DNA of 64,000 nucleotides from Spirochaetota bacterium (GCA_023438065.1 JAEXRH010000011.1:62001-126000); one strand, 5' to 3'; shown: positions 33,869 to 43,766, numbered from the stretch's first letter. The notes: generated by a model not told the origin, from the letters alone. Numbers and translations are program-made.

Positions 33869-33886
33869 GTACACTTTCCAGTGTAC
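33869..33886. promoter_or_regulatory. Hairpin next to the ribosome site of the beta-helix lipoprotein gene
   Basis: GTACACT (33869-33875) and AGTGTAC (33880-33886) form a perfect 7-base stem with a 4-base loop. On the minus strand it is followed at once by CGGAGG, the ribosome site. It could be an operator or an RNA element affecting translation start. Confidence 0.5.
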
Positions 33887-33976
33887 GACATTCCCCGCGC
33901 ATTTCAAACGTTTCGGCGGATTCCCTCAGCGGATACCGATCCCGCAGCCGCGCGCAATGGGCGGGTCATTCGCCGC

Positions 33977-35395
33977 TCAGCTATCGCGCTCGCGGACATT
34001 CCCGGCGCCTGTCTTGCCGAAAAGCGTACCGATCGTTTCCCTGATGTCGGTAACGGCGCGCGCCCCCGATTCGGCCTCGGGCGCGAGTACCCGGGAGAAG
34101 CCGAGCGCGGTCGCCGCTTTCACGCGGGGCTTGAGCCGGGCGACCGGACGCACCTCGCCCGCGAGGCTCAGCTCCCCGACGAGGGCCGTCTGCGCCGGGG
34201 AGGCAACGTCGATCCGGGCGGAATAGAGCGCCGAGGCGAGCGCGAGGTCGATCGCGCTTTCGGCGAGACGAACCCCGCCGGCGACGTTGACGTAGATGTC
34301 CTGGTCGGAAAACCGGAGGCCGATCCGCTTCTCGATGACGGCCGCGACGCGGCTCACGCGGGCGGCGTCGACGCGGTCTGAGAACACGCGGGTCATCGAG
34401 CCCTTGGCGGGAACCGTGAGCGCCTGGATCTCGACCATGAAGACGCGGCTTCCCTCGAAGACGGGCACCACGGCGACGCCGGGAGGAAGCTCGCCCGAGC
34501 GGCGAACGAGAAACAGCGTCGAGGGATCCTCGACGGGCGCGAGCCCGCGGGCGGTCATCTGGAAGATCCCGATCTCGTCGACCGAGCCGAACCGGTTCTT
34601 GAGCGCGCGGAGAAAGCGCACGTCCTCGTCGTTCCGCTCGAAGGAGACGACGGTGTCGACGAGATGCTCGAGCGCCTTCGGCCCCGCGATCGAGCCTTCC
34701 TTCGTGACGTGGGCGACGAGAAAGAGAACCGAGTCCCGCTCCTTCACCCAGGAGACGAGCTCGTGCGCGCAAAGCTTCAGCTGGTTCACCGTTCCCGGAA
34801 CCGCGCCGGCGTCGGGAGAATACACGGTCTGGATCGAGTCGACGATTACGAACACCGGGTTGATCTCGTCGAGGGCGCGCCCGATATCCTCGAGCCTGCC
34901 CGCGCAAAGGATCTCGATGCGGTCGACGCCGAGCCCGAGTCGGTCGGCGCGTGCCCGTATCTGCGCCGCGGACTCCTCGCCCGAGACGTACAGAACCCTT
35001 CCCGCGGTCGCCGCCGAGGCCGCCGCCTGCAAAAGAAGGGTCGACTTTCCGATGCCCGGCTCGCCGCCGATAAGGATCGCCGAGCGCTTCGTCGCCGCGC
35101 CGCCGAGCACGCGATCGAGTTCCCCTATCCCGGTCGCGAGCCGCGCGCCGTCCTGCGCGTCGACGGTCGATAGCGGTACGGGACGGGGAACGGCCGCGGC
35201 GCCCATTCCCCTGCCGGCCAGCGAACCGCCGACTCCGGCCATCAGCCCGCCCGGGGAACCCGCGTCCTGAAGGATCGTTTCCTCGAAGGTATTCCATTCG
35301 CCGCAATCGGGGCAGCGTCCCAGCCACCGAGGCTGGGTATATCCGCATCGTGAACAGCGGAACGCGGTCGTTCCCGCCTTTTTCTTCGCGCTCAT
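33977..35395 (-). CDS. radA: DNA repair protein RadA
   Basis: A 472-residue RecA-like branch-migration ATPase that acts in homologous recombination. It has an N-terminal zinc finger (Cys14, 17, 28 and 31), Walker A in IGGEPGIGKSTLLLQ, the RadA-specific KNRFG loop, and a C-terminal Lon-like domain (VNVAGGVRLAESAIDLALAS). The start ATG at 35395 is 7 bases after a -10-like TACAAT on the minus strand, so this mRNA may also lack a leader. Two further in-frame ATG codons upstream lie in or before that box. Confidence 0.96.
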   Translation of the reverse strand: MSAKKKAGTTAFRCSRCGYTQPRWLGRCPDCGEWNTFEETILQDAGSPGGLMAGVGGSLAGRGMGAAAVPRPVPLSTVDAQDGARLATGIGELDRVLGGAATKRSAILIGGEPGIGKSTLLLQAAASAATAGRVLYVSGEESAAQIRARADRLGLGVDRIEILCAGRLEDIGRALDEINPVFVIVDSIQTVYSPDAGAVPGTVNQLKLCAHELVSWVKERDSVLFLVAHVTKEGSIAGPKALEHLVDTVVSFERNDEDVRFLRALKNRFGSVDEIGIFQMTARGLAPVEDPSTLFLVRRSGELPPGVAVVPVFEGSRVFMVEIQALTVPAKGSMTRVFSDRVDAARVSRVAAVIEKRIGLRFSDQDIYVNVAGGVRLAESAIDLALASALYSARIDVASPAQTALVGELSLAGEVRPVARLKPRVKAATALGFSRVLAPEAESGARAVTDIRETIGTLFGKTGAGNVRERDS

Positions 35396-35504
35396 GGCCC
35401 CCATTGTATCAGAAATAACGGGCTTTGCCCCGAAATCGTCGCGCGCGGTATACATTCGGCCCGTTGGCTGGTATAGTTATTACGGAATTAATCAAGGTCA
35501 TCCC

Positions 35505-36860
35505 ATGAAAGCACGATATCCCCTTAGCCTCAGCCTTTTCTTTTTCGTAGCCGCCGCGGTCGTCGCCGATGGAACGAACGTTCCCCGGGGGTATCGCATC
35601 GAGCGAGAGACCTATGAGATAGACGGTCGCACGCGCGAGAAGTCCGTACGCGCGCGCGTCGGTTCAGCGGAGGGCATGACATTCTCGACGAGAGAAGAGC
35701 TCGAGGCGTTCGCCGCGGCGCGCGCGCAAAAACTCGAAAACCTTCGGGCGTTCAAGAAATCCTCGGTCGTCATCGGGATTCCACCCGGAAACGAGGCAAC
35801 CGATGAAGGCCTCGTGCCGGCCGAGATGGTGACCCGTATCGAGGACGGACCGAAATTCATTCCCATCCCCTACGCATTCTACAACAGCAACGACGGCTTC
35901 ATGTCTGGCGTCATCGCGAACGCACCCAATCTCTCGGGAACCCTCGAGAACCTCACCGCGATCGGCCTCTATACCGCGCCGCCCGGGGACGGCAACGACC
36001 TCCAATGGGCCGACCCGAACTTTACCCTCATCGCCGCTCTTGGCGGGATCATTACCGGCCCGCTCGAGTTCGGCCTTTCCGCGGGCGCGATGCGCATGAA
36101 CGAAAAGATCGTCGACCGCGGCGAAAAGATGGCGGAGTTCTCCGACCCGAAGGGCTTCGTCGGCGCGTCGGTCTCGTGGGACATCGCCGAGCGCGTCAAG
36201 AACACGGTGAAAGTCCGCGTCCTCGGCTCACCCTCGAATACACTCGCGCTCGTCGAGGATCCTCGGTACCTGGCGTACGGACCTTTTGACTGGTCGGTCG
36301 ACGGAGAGGAATCGGTAACGCGAGACGCTATCGACTGGAAGGAAAATTTCCGCGAGGGATCGAAGGCGACGATCCGGGTGAAATACGCGATCGCGCAACC
36401 CTCGTACGACGAGCTCGCGAAAACCCTCTCGGGCGGCGCCGAATACGCCCGCTTTTTCCGCGTCGGCGACCGTTTCAACCCGAGCTTTCGCGTCGGCACG
36501 GAGGCGAACTCGGGGGATCCGGACCTGAAGATCGGCAGGAACGTGCGCGGCATCAGAAACGCGAGCATCAAGGGAAACGCGGACGCGTACGCGAACCTCT
36601 CGGTTCAGACGAGCCTCTTCCGGGTCGGACACGCGGAATTCCACTTCTCCCCGGTCGCTGACGCGATCGTCGCGTACGTGCCGGACGACCCCGACTACGA
36701 ATGGGATTGCGGTATCGCCGCGGGCGGAGAGCTGCTCGTCTTTTTGGACAGCGTCAAAAGCCTTCCGATCAAGCTCGGGTTCGCGTATGATTTCCGCCCG
36801 GACAACCGGGTCAACGACGACCGTTTCGAGATAGACTTCAACTTTGCCGTCACCTACTGA
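35505..36860 (+). CDS. Outer-membrane beta-barrel-like protein of unknown function
   Basis: A 451-residue exported protein. A signal peptide (YPLSLSLFFFVAAAVVADG) is followed by a charged helical stretch (REELEAFAAARAQKLENLRA) and then by alternating amphipathic strands up to a C-terminal FEIDFNFAVTY. The aromatic final residue and the strand pattern suit a BamA/surface-antigen-like or other outer-membrane barrel. The start ATG at 35505 begins the signal peptide; the longer upstream frame overlaps the radA promoter. TATAGT (35472-35477) is a possible -10. Identification rests on composition, not a specific motif. Confidence 0.7.
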   Translation: MKARYPLSLSLFFFVAAAVVADGTNVPRGYRIERETYEIDGRTREKSVRARVGSAEGMTFSTREELEAFAAARAQKLENLRAFKKSSVVIGIPPGNEATDEGLVPAEMVTRIEDGPKFIPIPYAFYNSNDGFMSGVIANAPNLSGTLENLTAIGLYTAPPGDGNDLQWADPNFTLIAALGGIITGPLEFGLSAGAMRMNEKIVDRGEKMAEFSDPKGFVGASVSWDIAERVKNTVKVRVLGSPSNTLALVEDPRYLAYGPFDWSVDGEESVTRDAIDWKENFREGSKATIRVKYAIAQPSYDELAKTLSGGAEYARFFRVGDRFNPSFRVGTEANSGDPDLKIGRNVRGIRNASIKGNADAYANLSVQTSLFRVGHAEFHFSPVADAIVAYVPDDPDYEWDCGIAAGGELLVFLDSVKSLPIKLGFAYDFRPDNRVNDDRFEIDFNFAVTY

Positions 36861-36887
36861 ACCGCTCCTCCCCCGCGCGCGAGTTCG

Positions 36888-38018
36888 TCAGAAAAGAGCG
36901 TCGAAATAGGCTTTATTCGCGCGGTACGCGGTCTCGTTCACCGTGAGCGAAACGACGGCGCACCGTTTCCCGTCCGCCGACGGGACGCACAGCTTGATAT
37001 CGCGATTCTGCGTGCCTGACTCGACGTCGTATGCCGTGCCCTCGATGCGAAAGCGGCTTGCCGTGCCCGAAACCGCGAGCGACGAGGGAGACACCCAGGA
37101 CGACTCGCTCGAGAGCGAGAAAAGCCGGAGAAGCGAAAGCGCGAGCCGCTCTCGAGGGATCTGCATGAGACCGAGATCAAGCGTGTCCACGATCACCACC
37201 GCCGAATTCCCGAGAAAGAAGGTATTGTCCGCGACCATCGTCCATTGACCGTCCAGCGCGAGTTCGACGCCGTCGACGATTCGCCTCTCTACCTTGCGGT
37301 TCGCGGGAACGGAAAGCGCGGAGCCCTCTTTCGCGGGTCTCGGCGGGACGAATCCGAAGAAGGCTTCGTCGCCGCCGGAACGTACCCGACCCGCGCGCGC
37401 GAGCTCGAGCATCTGGCCGCCCGAGGCGTTGCGCATCGACGCGAGATTGAAGACGGGAACCTCGGGAGCGAAAAGGAGCGAGACCTCGCCGCCGAATTCC
37501 GCGCGATCGCGCGCGAGGCTCACGCAGGGAGGAAGGAGGTCGGATCGCCCGGCGCCCGTGGTCGAGCGGGCCGAGCCGGGGACGGCCGCGGAAGCGGGAA
37601 GAACGGCGCCTTCCCGCGCGGCGAGGCTTCGCCAGGACACGAGATCGGGCAGCGTTCCCATCAGGTAATTGACCGCGAGCACGTCGGCCTGCGAGATATT
37701 CGAGACGATCTTTTGCCCGGTAAGCACGAGTTCCCCGTCGGAAAGCTCGGCGCGAAAGAGCACGCGCACGTCCGAACTCGCGGAAGGGGTTTTCACGAAA
37801 GCGCCCCAGGTGGAATCGTCGTAGCGGAGGAATCCGACCCAGGTCGGCTCCTTCCAGCTGTAGTCCCGATACACGACGTAATCGCCCGACACGCCCGGAG
37901 GATACGCGGCGAATACCGAGGGAGCGGAAGAAACGCTCGAGGCTTCCGCGAGGGCGACGAGGGACGGAATGCACGCGAACGCGAGCACTAAAAAACAGGA
38001 CCGCAGTAAATTTCGCAT
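36888..38018 (-). CDS. Exported protein of unknown function
   Basis: A 376-residue protein with a signal peptide (MRNLLRSCFLVLAFACIPSL, cleavage near ALAEA). The mature part is rich in beta-strand patterns (YVVYRDYSWKEPTWVGFLRY, VELALDGQWTMVADNTFFLG) and carries few cysteines. I recognise no family. It is convergent with the preceding barrel-like gene (27 bases apart). The codon pattern matches the neighbours and supports a real gene. Confidence 0.7.
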   Translation of the reverse strand: MRNLLRSCFLVLAFACIPSLVALAEASSVSSAPSVFAAYPPGVSGDYVVYRDYSWKEPTWVGFLRYDDSTWGAFVKTPSASSDVRVLFRAELSDGELVLTGQKIVSNISQADVLAVNYLMGTLPDLVSWRSLAAREGAVLPASAAVPGSARSTTGAGRSDLLPPCVSLARDRAEFGGEVSLLFAPEVPVFNLASMRNASGGQMLELARAGRVRSGGDEAFFGFVPPRPAKEGSALSVPANRKVERRIVDGVELALDGQWTMVADNTFFLGNSAVVIVDTLDLGLMQIPRERLALSLLRLFSLSSESSWVSPSSLAVSGTASRFRIEGTAYDVESGTQNRDIKLCVPSADGKRCAVVSLTVNETAYRANKAYFDALF

Positions 38019-38077
38019 TGCGCCAGTATATACGCAAACGGCGGCCGCGCCAATGCGCGGATCCGCCGTCGTAAAAC

Positions 38078-39595
38078 CTATCGCCAGAGACCGAGAAGCT
38101 CTCGTATCGCGCCGGAGGCTGAACGGTCAAGCTCGGCCGCGCGCGATATTCTCGCGACGATCTCCTTCCTGACCCCGGGATCGAGGAGGGAGCGGGCGCG
38201 TCGTTCTCCCGGCTCGCGATACTCCGGAAGCGCGTTGATCTCGTCCGTGAGCGCCTGTTCCCCCTCGAAGAAGCCGGCCGCCTTCCGGGCCAGCGCCGCG
38301 AGCTCGCCTTTTCCCTCGCCGTCGAGCGATACGGCGAGATCCTTCAACCACGCGGCCGCGTACGCCCTGCCCTCGCCGACCATCATGAGCGCGTCGTCGT
38401 TGCACATGAGGCGCTCGAAGAGCCGGGGGAGCGGCATCCCCTCGGGGAAACCCGAGTCGTCGGAAAACGCCGCGGCCCAAGCCCGGTACGCCGCCTGCCC
38501 GCCCGAATGCACGCATCCGTCGGGACGCGTGACGGTTTCCCGCTCGAGGAGGTCGAGCGCCGTCCTGAGGATTTCCCGGGCCTCGGGCGGCTCCGCGGTT
38601 ACCGGGCCGATCGACATGAGCATCCTCGTCGAGGGGTTTTCCCACCAGCCATCCGAAAGGAAATAGCCCGACTCGTCGATCTTCCCGCCGCCGAACTCAG
38701 GCATCGCCTGGAAGAAATTCCAGCCGAGGAGGGTATCGCCGCCCGCGCGGTAGCCGGTGATTATGCACGCCTCCGGGGGACCGATGATGCCGAGCGCGAT
38801 CACCGGTCTTCCCTCGTCGATCTCGGCGCGGATGAACCGGGCGAATTCCTCTTTCGTCGTATCCGCGTCGCGCCTCAGGAAGGCGAACGAGCGGCCCGAG
38901 GCCCGGAAGCCGCGAACGAAGGCCTCCTCGGGATCGGCGAAGACGTTCATGATGTCGACGTTGCCCGCGTCCCAGCACGACGGGTTCCATCGGAGCCGGA
39001 ACGCGGCCCCGGTCGCCGCCATGAGATACGCGTACCGCGCGTCCTGCCCCAGGTAGTTAAGGCACGAGCGAAGCGACGCAGCGAACGGCGTGCACTCCCC
39101 GTATCGGTACTCGACCTTCTGGACTCCGTAGAGCACGCAGGTTTCAGTGCCCTTTTCGATTCTCGCTTTCGTCATGATTTCCTCCGTGGAGGCAAAAACC
39201 GGCGGGTCCTTTTCCGTCTTCGTGAATCCCGGTCCGTACGCGCCCGCCGCGAGCGGCACCCTCCCGACAGGCTCGCCCCGCGCGCGGAACGAGGACGGCG
39301 TCATGCCGGTCTCGCGCCTGAACGCGCGGGTAAAGGTGTCGGGACAGTCAAAGCCGAAATCGAGCGCGATGTCGGAAATGCTTCGGCCGGTATGCGCCAT
39401 CTCGAACGCGGCGTTCGCCACCCGCCGCGAAAGCGCGTAGCGCCCCGGAGGCACGCCCATCAGGCTCGCGAACACGGCGCGAAAATGCGGCTCGGACACC
39501 CCGAACGAGCGACTGAGCGCGCCGAAGTCGATTTCGGTCCGTATGCGGCTTTCGACGTACGAAACCGCGGAGTGCAGAAGACAGTAATACTCCAT
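38078..39595 (-). CDS. AraC-type regulator fused to a BtrH/C39-like domain
   Basis: A 505-residue two-part protein. Residues 1-105 are a complete AraC/XylS DNA-binding domain with two helix-turn-helix units (FGALSRSFGVSEPHFRAVF and SISDIALDFGFDCPDTFTRA) placed at the N-terminus, whereas most AraC proteins have it at the C-terminus. Residues 150-350 resemble the BtrH/C39 papain-like fold: a cysteine in RYGECTPFAASLRSCLNYLG and the strand PPEACIITGYRAGGDTLLGW. Where peptidases carry the catalytic histidine, this strand has Ala-Cys, so it may be a ligand sensor rather than a protease. The remainder is helical. The start is ATG 39595. Confidence 0.75.
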   Translation of the reverse strand: MEYYCLLHSAVSYVESRIRTEIDFGALSRSFGVSEPHFRAVFASLMGVPPGRYALSRRVANAAFEMAHTGRSISDIALDFGFDCPDTFTRAFRRETGMTPSSFRARGEPVGRVPLAAGAYGPGFTKTEKDPPVFASTEEIMTKARIEKGTETCVLYGVQKVEYRYGECTPFAASLRSCLNYLGQDARYAYLMAATGAAFRLRWNPSCWDAGNVDIMNVFADPEEAFVRGFRASGRSFAFLRRDADTTKEEFARFIRAEIDEGRPVIALGIIGPPEACIITGYRAGGDTLLGWNFFQAMPEFGGGKIDESGYFLSDGWWENPSTRMLMSIGPVTAEPPEAREILRTALDLLERETVTRPDGCVHSGGQAAYRAWAAAFSDDSGFPEGMPLPRLFERLMCNDDALMMVGEGRAYAAAWLKDLAVSLDGEGKGELAALARKAAGFFEGEQALTDEINALPEYREPGERRARSLLDPGVRKEIVARISRAAELDRSASGAIRELLGLWR

Positions 39596-39746
39596 AACCG
39601 TTTATGCCTCGAGAATGTAATAGCGTCTTCCGGAAGACCTCTTTACTGTATCCCAGGCCGAAAAAAAACGCTCGACGTTTTTGAGGATTCTCGCGCGTGC
39701 GGATCGCGTACTTTTATCCGGTTTTATGGTACAACGTAGCCACACC

Positions 39747-40703
39747 ATGAAGAACGAAGCCAACCATCACGCCCGCTCGTACGCCTTTTTGCTCGTGACA
39801 GCCCTCCTGTGGGGCTTCGCGTTCGCCGCCCAGCGCCTCGGGGGAAAAGCCTTGGGGCCGTTCAGCTTCAACGGGATCCGGTTCGTCGTCGGAAGCGTCT
39901 CGCTTCTCCCGCTTGTCTACTGGATGGGCAAGGTCCGCCTCCGCGAGGGTGCGGTCGCCGGAGCGAGACGGCGCGACGACGCCAGGAAACTCGCGGGGGC
40001 CGGCGCGGTCTGCGGAACCGTCCTCTTTTGCGGCTCGAGCCTCCAGCAGGCAGGCATGCTCTGGACAGAGGCGGGAAAGGCCGCGTTCCTCACCGGTCTT
40101 TACATCGTCTTCGTGCCGATCGCGGGGCTCCTCGCGGGGAGAAGACAGGGCTGGGGACTCGGCCTCGGCGCGGCCCTCGCGGCGACGGGCCTCTACCTCA
40201 TGAGCGTGCGAAGCGGGTTCTCGGTATCGCTCGGCGACTCGCTCGAGATCGCGAGCGCCTTCTTCTGGGCGGGTCACATCCTCGTGCTCGCCCATTTCTC
40301 GCGCCGTCACGACGCCGTCGCGCTCGCCTTCGTCCAGAACGTGACCTGCGCGATTCTCAGCCTCGCGGTCGCGGTCTTCGCGGAAGGACTCGGCCCCGAC
40401 ACCTTCAAGCAGGCCTTCACCCCCGGACCGGCGGGTTCCCTCATCCCGATCCTTTATACCGGCATCGGCTCGATAGGGATCGCCTATACCCTCCAGATCC
40501 TCGGGCAGAAAGGCGTCGCCGCGGGACCGGCGGCCCTCATCATGAGCATGGAAACCGTGTTCGCCGCGATCGGCGGATGGCTCGTGCTCGGCGAGACGAT
40601 GGATACCCGCGCGCTCGCGGGCGCCGCCCTCATGCTCGCGGGAATGCTCGCGGCCCAGCTCGTCCCGCCCGATCTCGGGAAGAGCAAGAAAAAAGACGTC
40701 TAG
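39747..40703 (+). CDS. EamA/DMT-family transporter
   Basis: A 318-residue inner-membrane protein with two EamA repeats and about ten membrane segments. The first repeat begins FLLVTALLWGFAFAAQRLGG and contains FNGIRFVVGS. The second contains ASAFFWAGHILVLAHFSRRH and ends with MSMETVFAAIGGWLVLGETM, both standard for drug/metabolite exporters. The substrate is unknown. I start at ATG 39747; a further in-frame ATG at 39726 would add seven residues. The gene is divergent from the AraC-like regulator and may be its target. Confidence 0.9.
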   Translation: MKNEANHHARSYAFLLVTALLWGFAFAAQRLGGKALGPFSFNGIRFVVGSVSLLPLVYWMGKVRLREGAVAGARRRDDARKLAGAGAVCGTVLFCGSSLQQAGMLWTEAGKAAFLTGLYIVFVPIAGLLAGRRQGWGLGLGAALAATGLYLMSVRSGFSVSLGDSLEIASAFFWAGHILVLAHFSRRHDAVALAFVQNVTCAILSLAVAVFAEGLGPDTFKQAFTPGPAGSLIPILYTGIGSIGIAYTLQILGQKGVAAGPAALIMSMETVFAAIGGWLVLGETMDTRALAGAALMLAGMLAAQLVPPDLGKSKKKDV

Positions 40704-40757
40704 CCCGCCAGACGGATCACTGTCGACGGGCGGACCGGGCGTTCGTCCCGGCGGGCT
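40702..40757. repeat. Inverted repeat between EamA and M16 genes
   Basis: AGCCCGCC (40702-40709) and GGCGGGCT (40750-40757) are perfect 8-base arms around a GC-rich interior with its own small hairpin. It sits between convergent genes and may act as a terminator, but there is no T run. Confidence 0.35.
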
Positions 40758-40763
40758 GAATGC

Positions 40764-43583
40764 TTACGATTTATCCGCCTCGAGGATGGCGACCAGGGCA
40801 TCGTTTCCCTTGATGACCCGCGCGGCGAAGCTCGCCAGGTCGTCCTTCGTTACCGAATCGACGACGGACGGAATCGAGAGGGTTTCCCGCACGTCGATGC
40901 CGTACGCAAGCGCGAGATACATGACGAAATTCCAGTACTCGTTGGTCTTCTCCGCGGCCTGGATCGTTTGCCGCTGGATCGCGACGGCTTTCCCGAACGT
41001 TGCCTCGTCGATATCCCCCGCGCGTATCCTGTCAAGCTCCTTCTTCGCCGCGGCGATGAGCGCGTCCCTGTTCCGGGGATCGCAGGTGAACCGAACCGTC
41101 GTCGCGAGATGCGCATACGGCCGCACGAACATGTTAAAGCCTACCCCAACGTCATACGTTCCGGCATTCTCCTGGCGAAGCGACTCGTTGAGGCGAATGT
41201 CGAGCGTCTGGCGCAGTATGTACGCAAGCTGAATTTCCCTGGCTCCGACGGGAGACTCCGAATCCATGAGGAGGGTCACGACGGACTTCACGTCCTTCCC
41301 TCCGCGAACCGTTTTGGTCAGCGGGCCCTTGAAGGGGCGAATCCCCCGATCGACCGTGGCGTTGTCGGACGCCGGGCGCGCCGGGATCGAGGCGAGCCAC
41401 GTCTCGACGAGGACCTTGAGGCTCGTCTCGTCGTACTCGCCGGTGATGACGAAGGTCAAGTCCGCGGGATTGCCGTACCAGCGGGCCATGATCCGGGACG
41501 CGCGCTCGGGATCGAGCGCCTTCGCCCGCGCCTCGTCGAGGGGCTTGAATCGCGGGCTTCCCCCGGTCAGCAATGACTGGATCTCGTTCGAATAGAGGAA
41601 GTCCGGATTGCTCGCGTTCTTCGCGAACCATTCAGCGATCTGCTCGCGAACGGCCCGCTCGGCGACCGGGTCGCGTCGCGGACTCGCGAGGCTCGCATGG
41701 AGCAGCTTGAAGAAGCGCTCCATGTCGTTCGGATCGGCGGGATCGCTGGTGCCCCACAGCATCGCGTGGTTGGCGTCCATGCCGTACTGAATCGAGGCGC
41801 GCATCCCGCTGAGGAATTTCGAGAGTCCCTGCTCGTCGAGCCCGCCCGCGCCGTTCCGCGAGAGGAGCTGCGCGGCGAACGCGCCGTCCCAGAAATCACC
41901 GTCGTCGAGAAGAGACATCCCTCCTGAGGAAAACGCGCGTACCTGGAAGTCGTTCCTCGTATTCCCGTTTCGATAGAGATACGCGACGATGCCGTTCGAG
42001 AGCGTCCACTTCGTGAACGGGGTGCCCTCGACCTTCTCGCTCTTGACGACCTTGCCGCGAACGCTCTTGTCCTTGATGAGCGTTCCGGCGGGCTTTTCGA
42101 CGACGGGCGATACCGCGGTCCCGAGCGCGCGCGCGACAATCGATCCGATCTCGCTTTCCGGGAGCGCCCTCGATTTCTGCGTGCCGACGGTGCCGACCAT
42201 GAGCCGCGAGGGAACGGGAATCGCGTATCGCGAGAGCCATGCATCCACGTCCCACTTGGCGAGAGCTGAGGCCACGGCCTTCTTCGCGGAATAGAAACCC
42301 TCCGTATAGGGATAGTACTCGTCATCGGCGATCGCGCCTGCGATGCGCACGGCCTTGTCGTCGCTCTGGATATTGGCCTTTTGCGTCTGGTAGGCCTCGT
42401 TGCTTCCCTTCCACGCGTCGCGGCCCAGCTCGAACTCGCCCTTGGTGACGCCGAACGCCTGGGCCCGCTTGAGCTCCGTGATGAACGACGCGATCGCCGC
42501 CGCGTGCATTCCGTCGCGCGGGATCAGACGATACGATATCCCGCGGCCGTGCCCCGCGAGCCATTCGAAGCCGACGAAGGCCTCCTTGACGCCCGACTCA
42601 GGCTCCAGCGACAGACCGGCAAGCCGGCGGTTGAGCGCGGAGAGCGCCACGTCCGCCCTGATATCCCAGGCAATGGCCGCTTTCATGTCGCCCGAGACGC
42701 GCTCGTCTGCCTTCCACCAGACCAGGCTGTCCGTGTCGAGCTCGGGGTCGTCGAAGAAACGCACGGCATCCGTCGATACGGAGGCGAACGAGGGCGCAGG
42801 CGCCGACGGAGCCCCGGAGGGCCGGCCATAATCCGAGGTGAACCGCCCCTTCAGCGCCTTTTCGATCGCCGCGGGATCGGCGTCCCCCACCACGACGACG
42901 CTCATCGCGTCGACGGTATAGTGGTCCCGCACGAAGCGGTTCACGTCATCCGAGGTCAGCCTGGCGATATCGTCAAGCAAGCCCCACGGAGACTGTTTCG
43001 CGAAGGGAGAACCTTCCCGCGCCATATCGTCCAGGGCAAAGAAATACCGCCCCGCGGCGTTGCCGATATGCAGTCGGTAATCTTCCGCGACTATTTTCCG
43101 TTCCTTGGCGAGAAGCGCGTCCGTCACGACCGGTCCGCGAGCCCAGTCATCGAGAATATCGATGCCCTTCTCGACGGCGCCGGGAACGTCCGTCGGCACG
43201 CTCAGCCGATAGGTCGTATTGGTATAGTTCGTCTCCGCGTTCACCTCGGGTCCCCAGGCCATTCCGATCGACTCCATGTAGGATATGACCTCGAGCGGCT
43301 TGTATCGCGACGTCTCCTCGAATTCCATATGCTCGACGACATGGGCTAGACCGTGCTCGCCGGGCCCTTCCAGGAGGCTTCCGGCCTTCACGACGAGGCG
43401 CATCTCGACCCGTTTGGGGGGAACCTGGTTTTTCAGCACATAGTAGCGCATCCCGTTCGGCAAGACGCCGGAACGAACGGACGGATCAAGCGTCGCGAGG
43501 GCGCCCTTGTCGGCAGCAAAGCAGGCCGACGCCACGAAGAAAAAGCCCAGCGCCAATACTGCCAATGCCCTGATTTTTCTCAT
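40764..43583 (-). CDS. M16-family zinc metallopeptidase (PqqL-like)
   Basis: A 939-residue exported peptidase with the inverted zinc motif HVVEH (His81, Glu84, His85) and the downstream glutamate in NAETNYTNTTY. The full two-half pitrilysin layout is present: one active half plus an inactive C-terminal half (TLSNGIVAYLYRNGNTRNDF). A signal peptide (ALAVLALGFFFVASACFAAD) directs it to the periplasm. I start at ATG 43583, nine bases after GAGG; an in-frame GTG lies five codons upstream. It probably degrades peptides in the periplasm. Transcribed alone and convergent with the EamA gene. Confidence 0.92.
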   Translation of the reverse strand: MRKIRALAVLALGFFFVASACFAADKGALATLDPSVRSGVLPNGMRYYVLKNQVPPKRVEMRLVVKAGSLLEGPGEHGLAHVVEHMEFEETSRYKPLEVISYMESIGMAWGPEVNAETNYTNTTYRLSVPTDVPGAVEKGIDILDDWARGPVVTDALLAKERKIVAEDYRLHIGNAAGRYFFALDDMAREGSPFAKQSPWGLLDDIARLTSDDVNRFVRDHYTVDAMSVVVVGDADPAAIEKALKGRFTSDYGRPSGAPSAPAPSFASVSTDAVRFFDDPELDTDSLVWWKADERVSGDMKAAIAWDIRADVALSALNRRLAGLSLEPESGVKEAFVGFEWLAGHGRGISYRLIPRDGMHAAAIASFITELKRAQAFGVTKGEFELGRDAWKGSNEAYQTQKANIQSDDKAVRIAGAIADDEYYPYTEGFYSAKKAVASALAKWDVDAWLSRYAIPVPSRLMVGTVGTQKSRALPESEIGSIVARALGTAVSPVVEKPAGTLIKDKSVRGKVVKSEKVEGTPFTKWTLSNGIVAYLYRNGNTRNDFQVRAFSSGGMSLLDDGDFWDGAFAAQLLSRNGAGGLDEQGLSKFLSGMRASIQYGMDANHAMLWGTSDPADPNDMERFFKLLHASLASPRRDPVAERAVREQIAEWFAKNASNPDFLYSNEIQSLLTGGSPRFKPLDEARAKALDPERASRIMARWYGNPADLTFVITGEYDETSLKVLVETWLASIPARPASDNATVDRGIRPFKGPLTKTVRGGKDVKSVVTLLMDSESPVGAREIQLAYILRQTLDIRLNESLRQENAGTYDVGVGFNMFVRPYAHLATTVRFTCDPRNRDALIAAAKKELDRIRAGDIDEATFGKAVAIQRQTIQAAEKTNEYWNFVMYLALAYGIDVRETLSIPSVVDSVTKDDLASFAARVIKGNDALVAILEADKS

Positions 43584-43710
43584 GTTTTTTTTCCTCACGA
43601 ATGAGCGATATGATTATCGTATCACGACACTGCGTTTTATCCATGCTAATAACCGCTGCGCGCGTCGAGCCCGCGCGGAATCCATCCGGCCCGACCGGTA
43701 TTCTGCGGGC

Positions 43711-43746
43711 AAAAAAAAACCGCGCAGGGTCAACGCCCGGCGCGGT
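43711..43746 (-). terminator. Intrinsic terminator of proS
   Basis: ACCGCGC (43719-43725) pairs with GCGCGGT (43740-43746), with a GGG/CCC inner pairing, followed by nine T residues on the minus strand. Confidence 0.88.
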
Positions 43747-43766
43747 GTTCAATCGCTCTATGTCGC

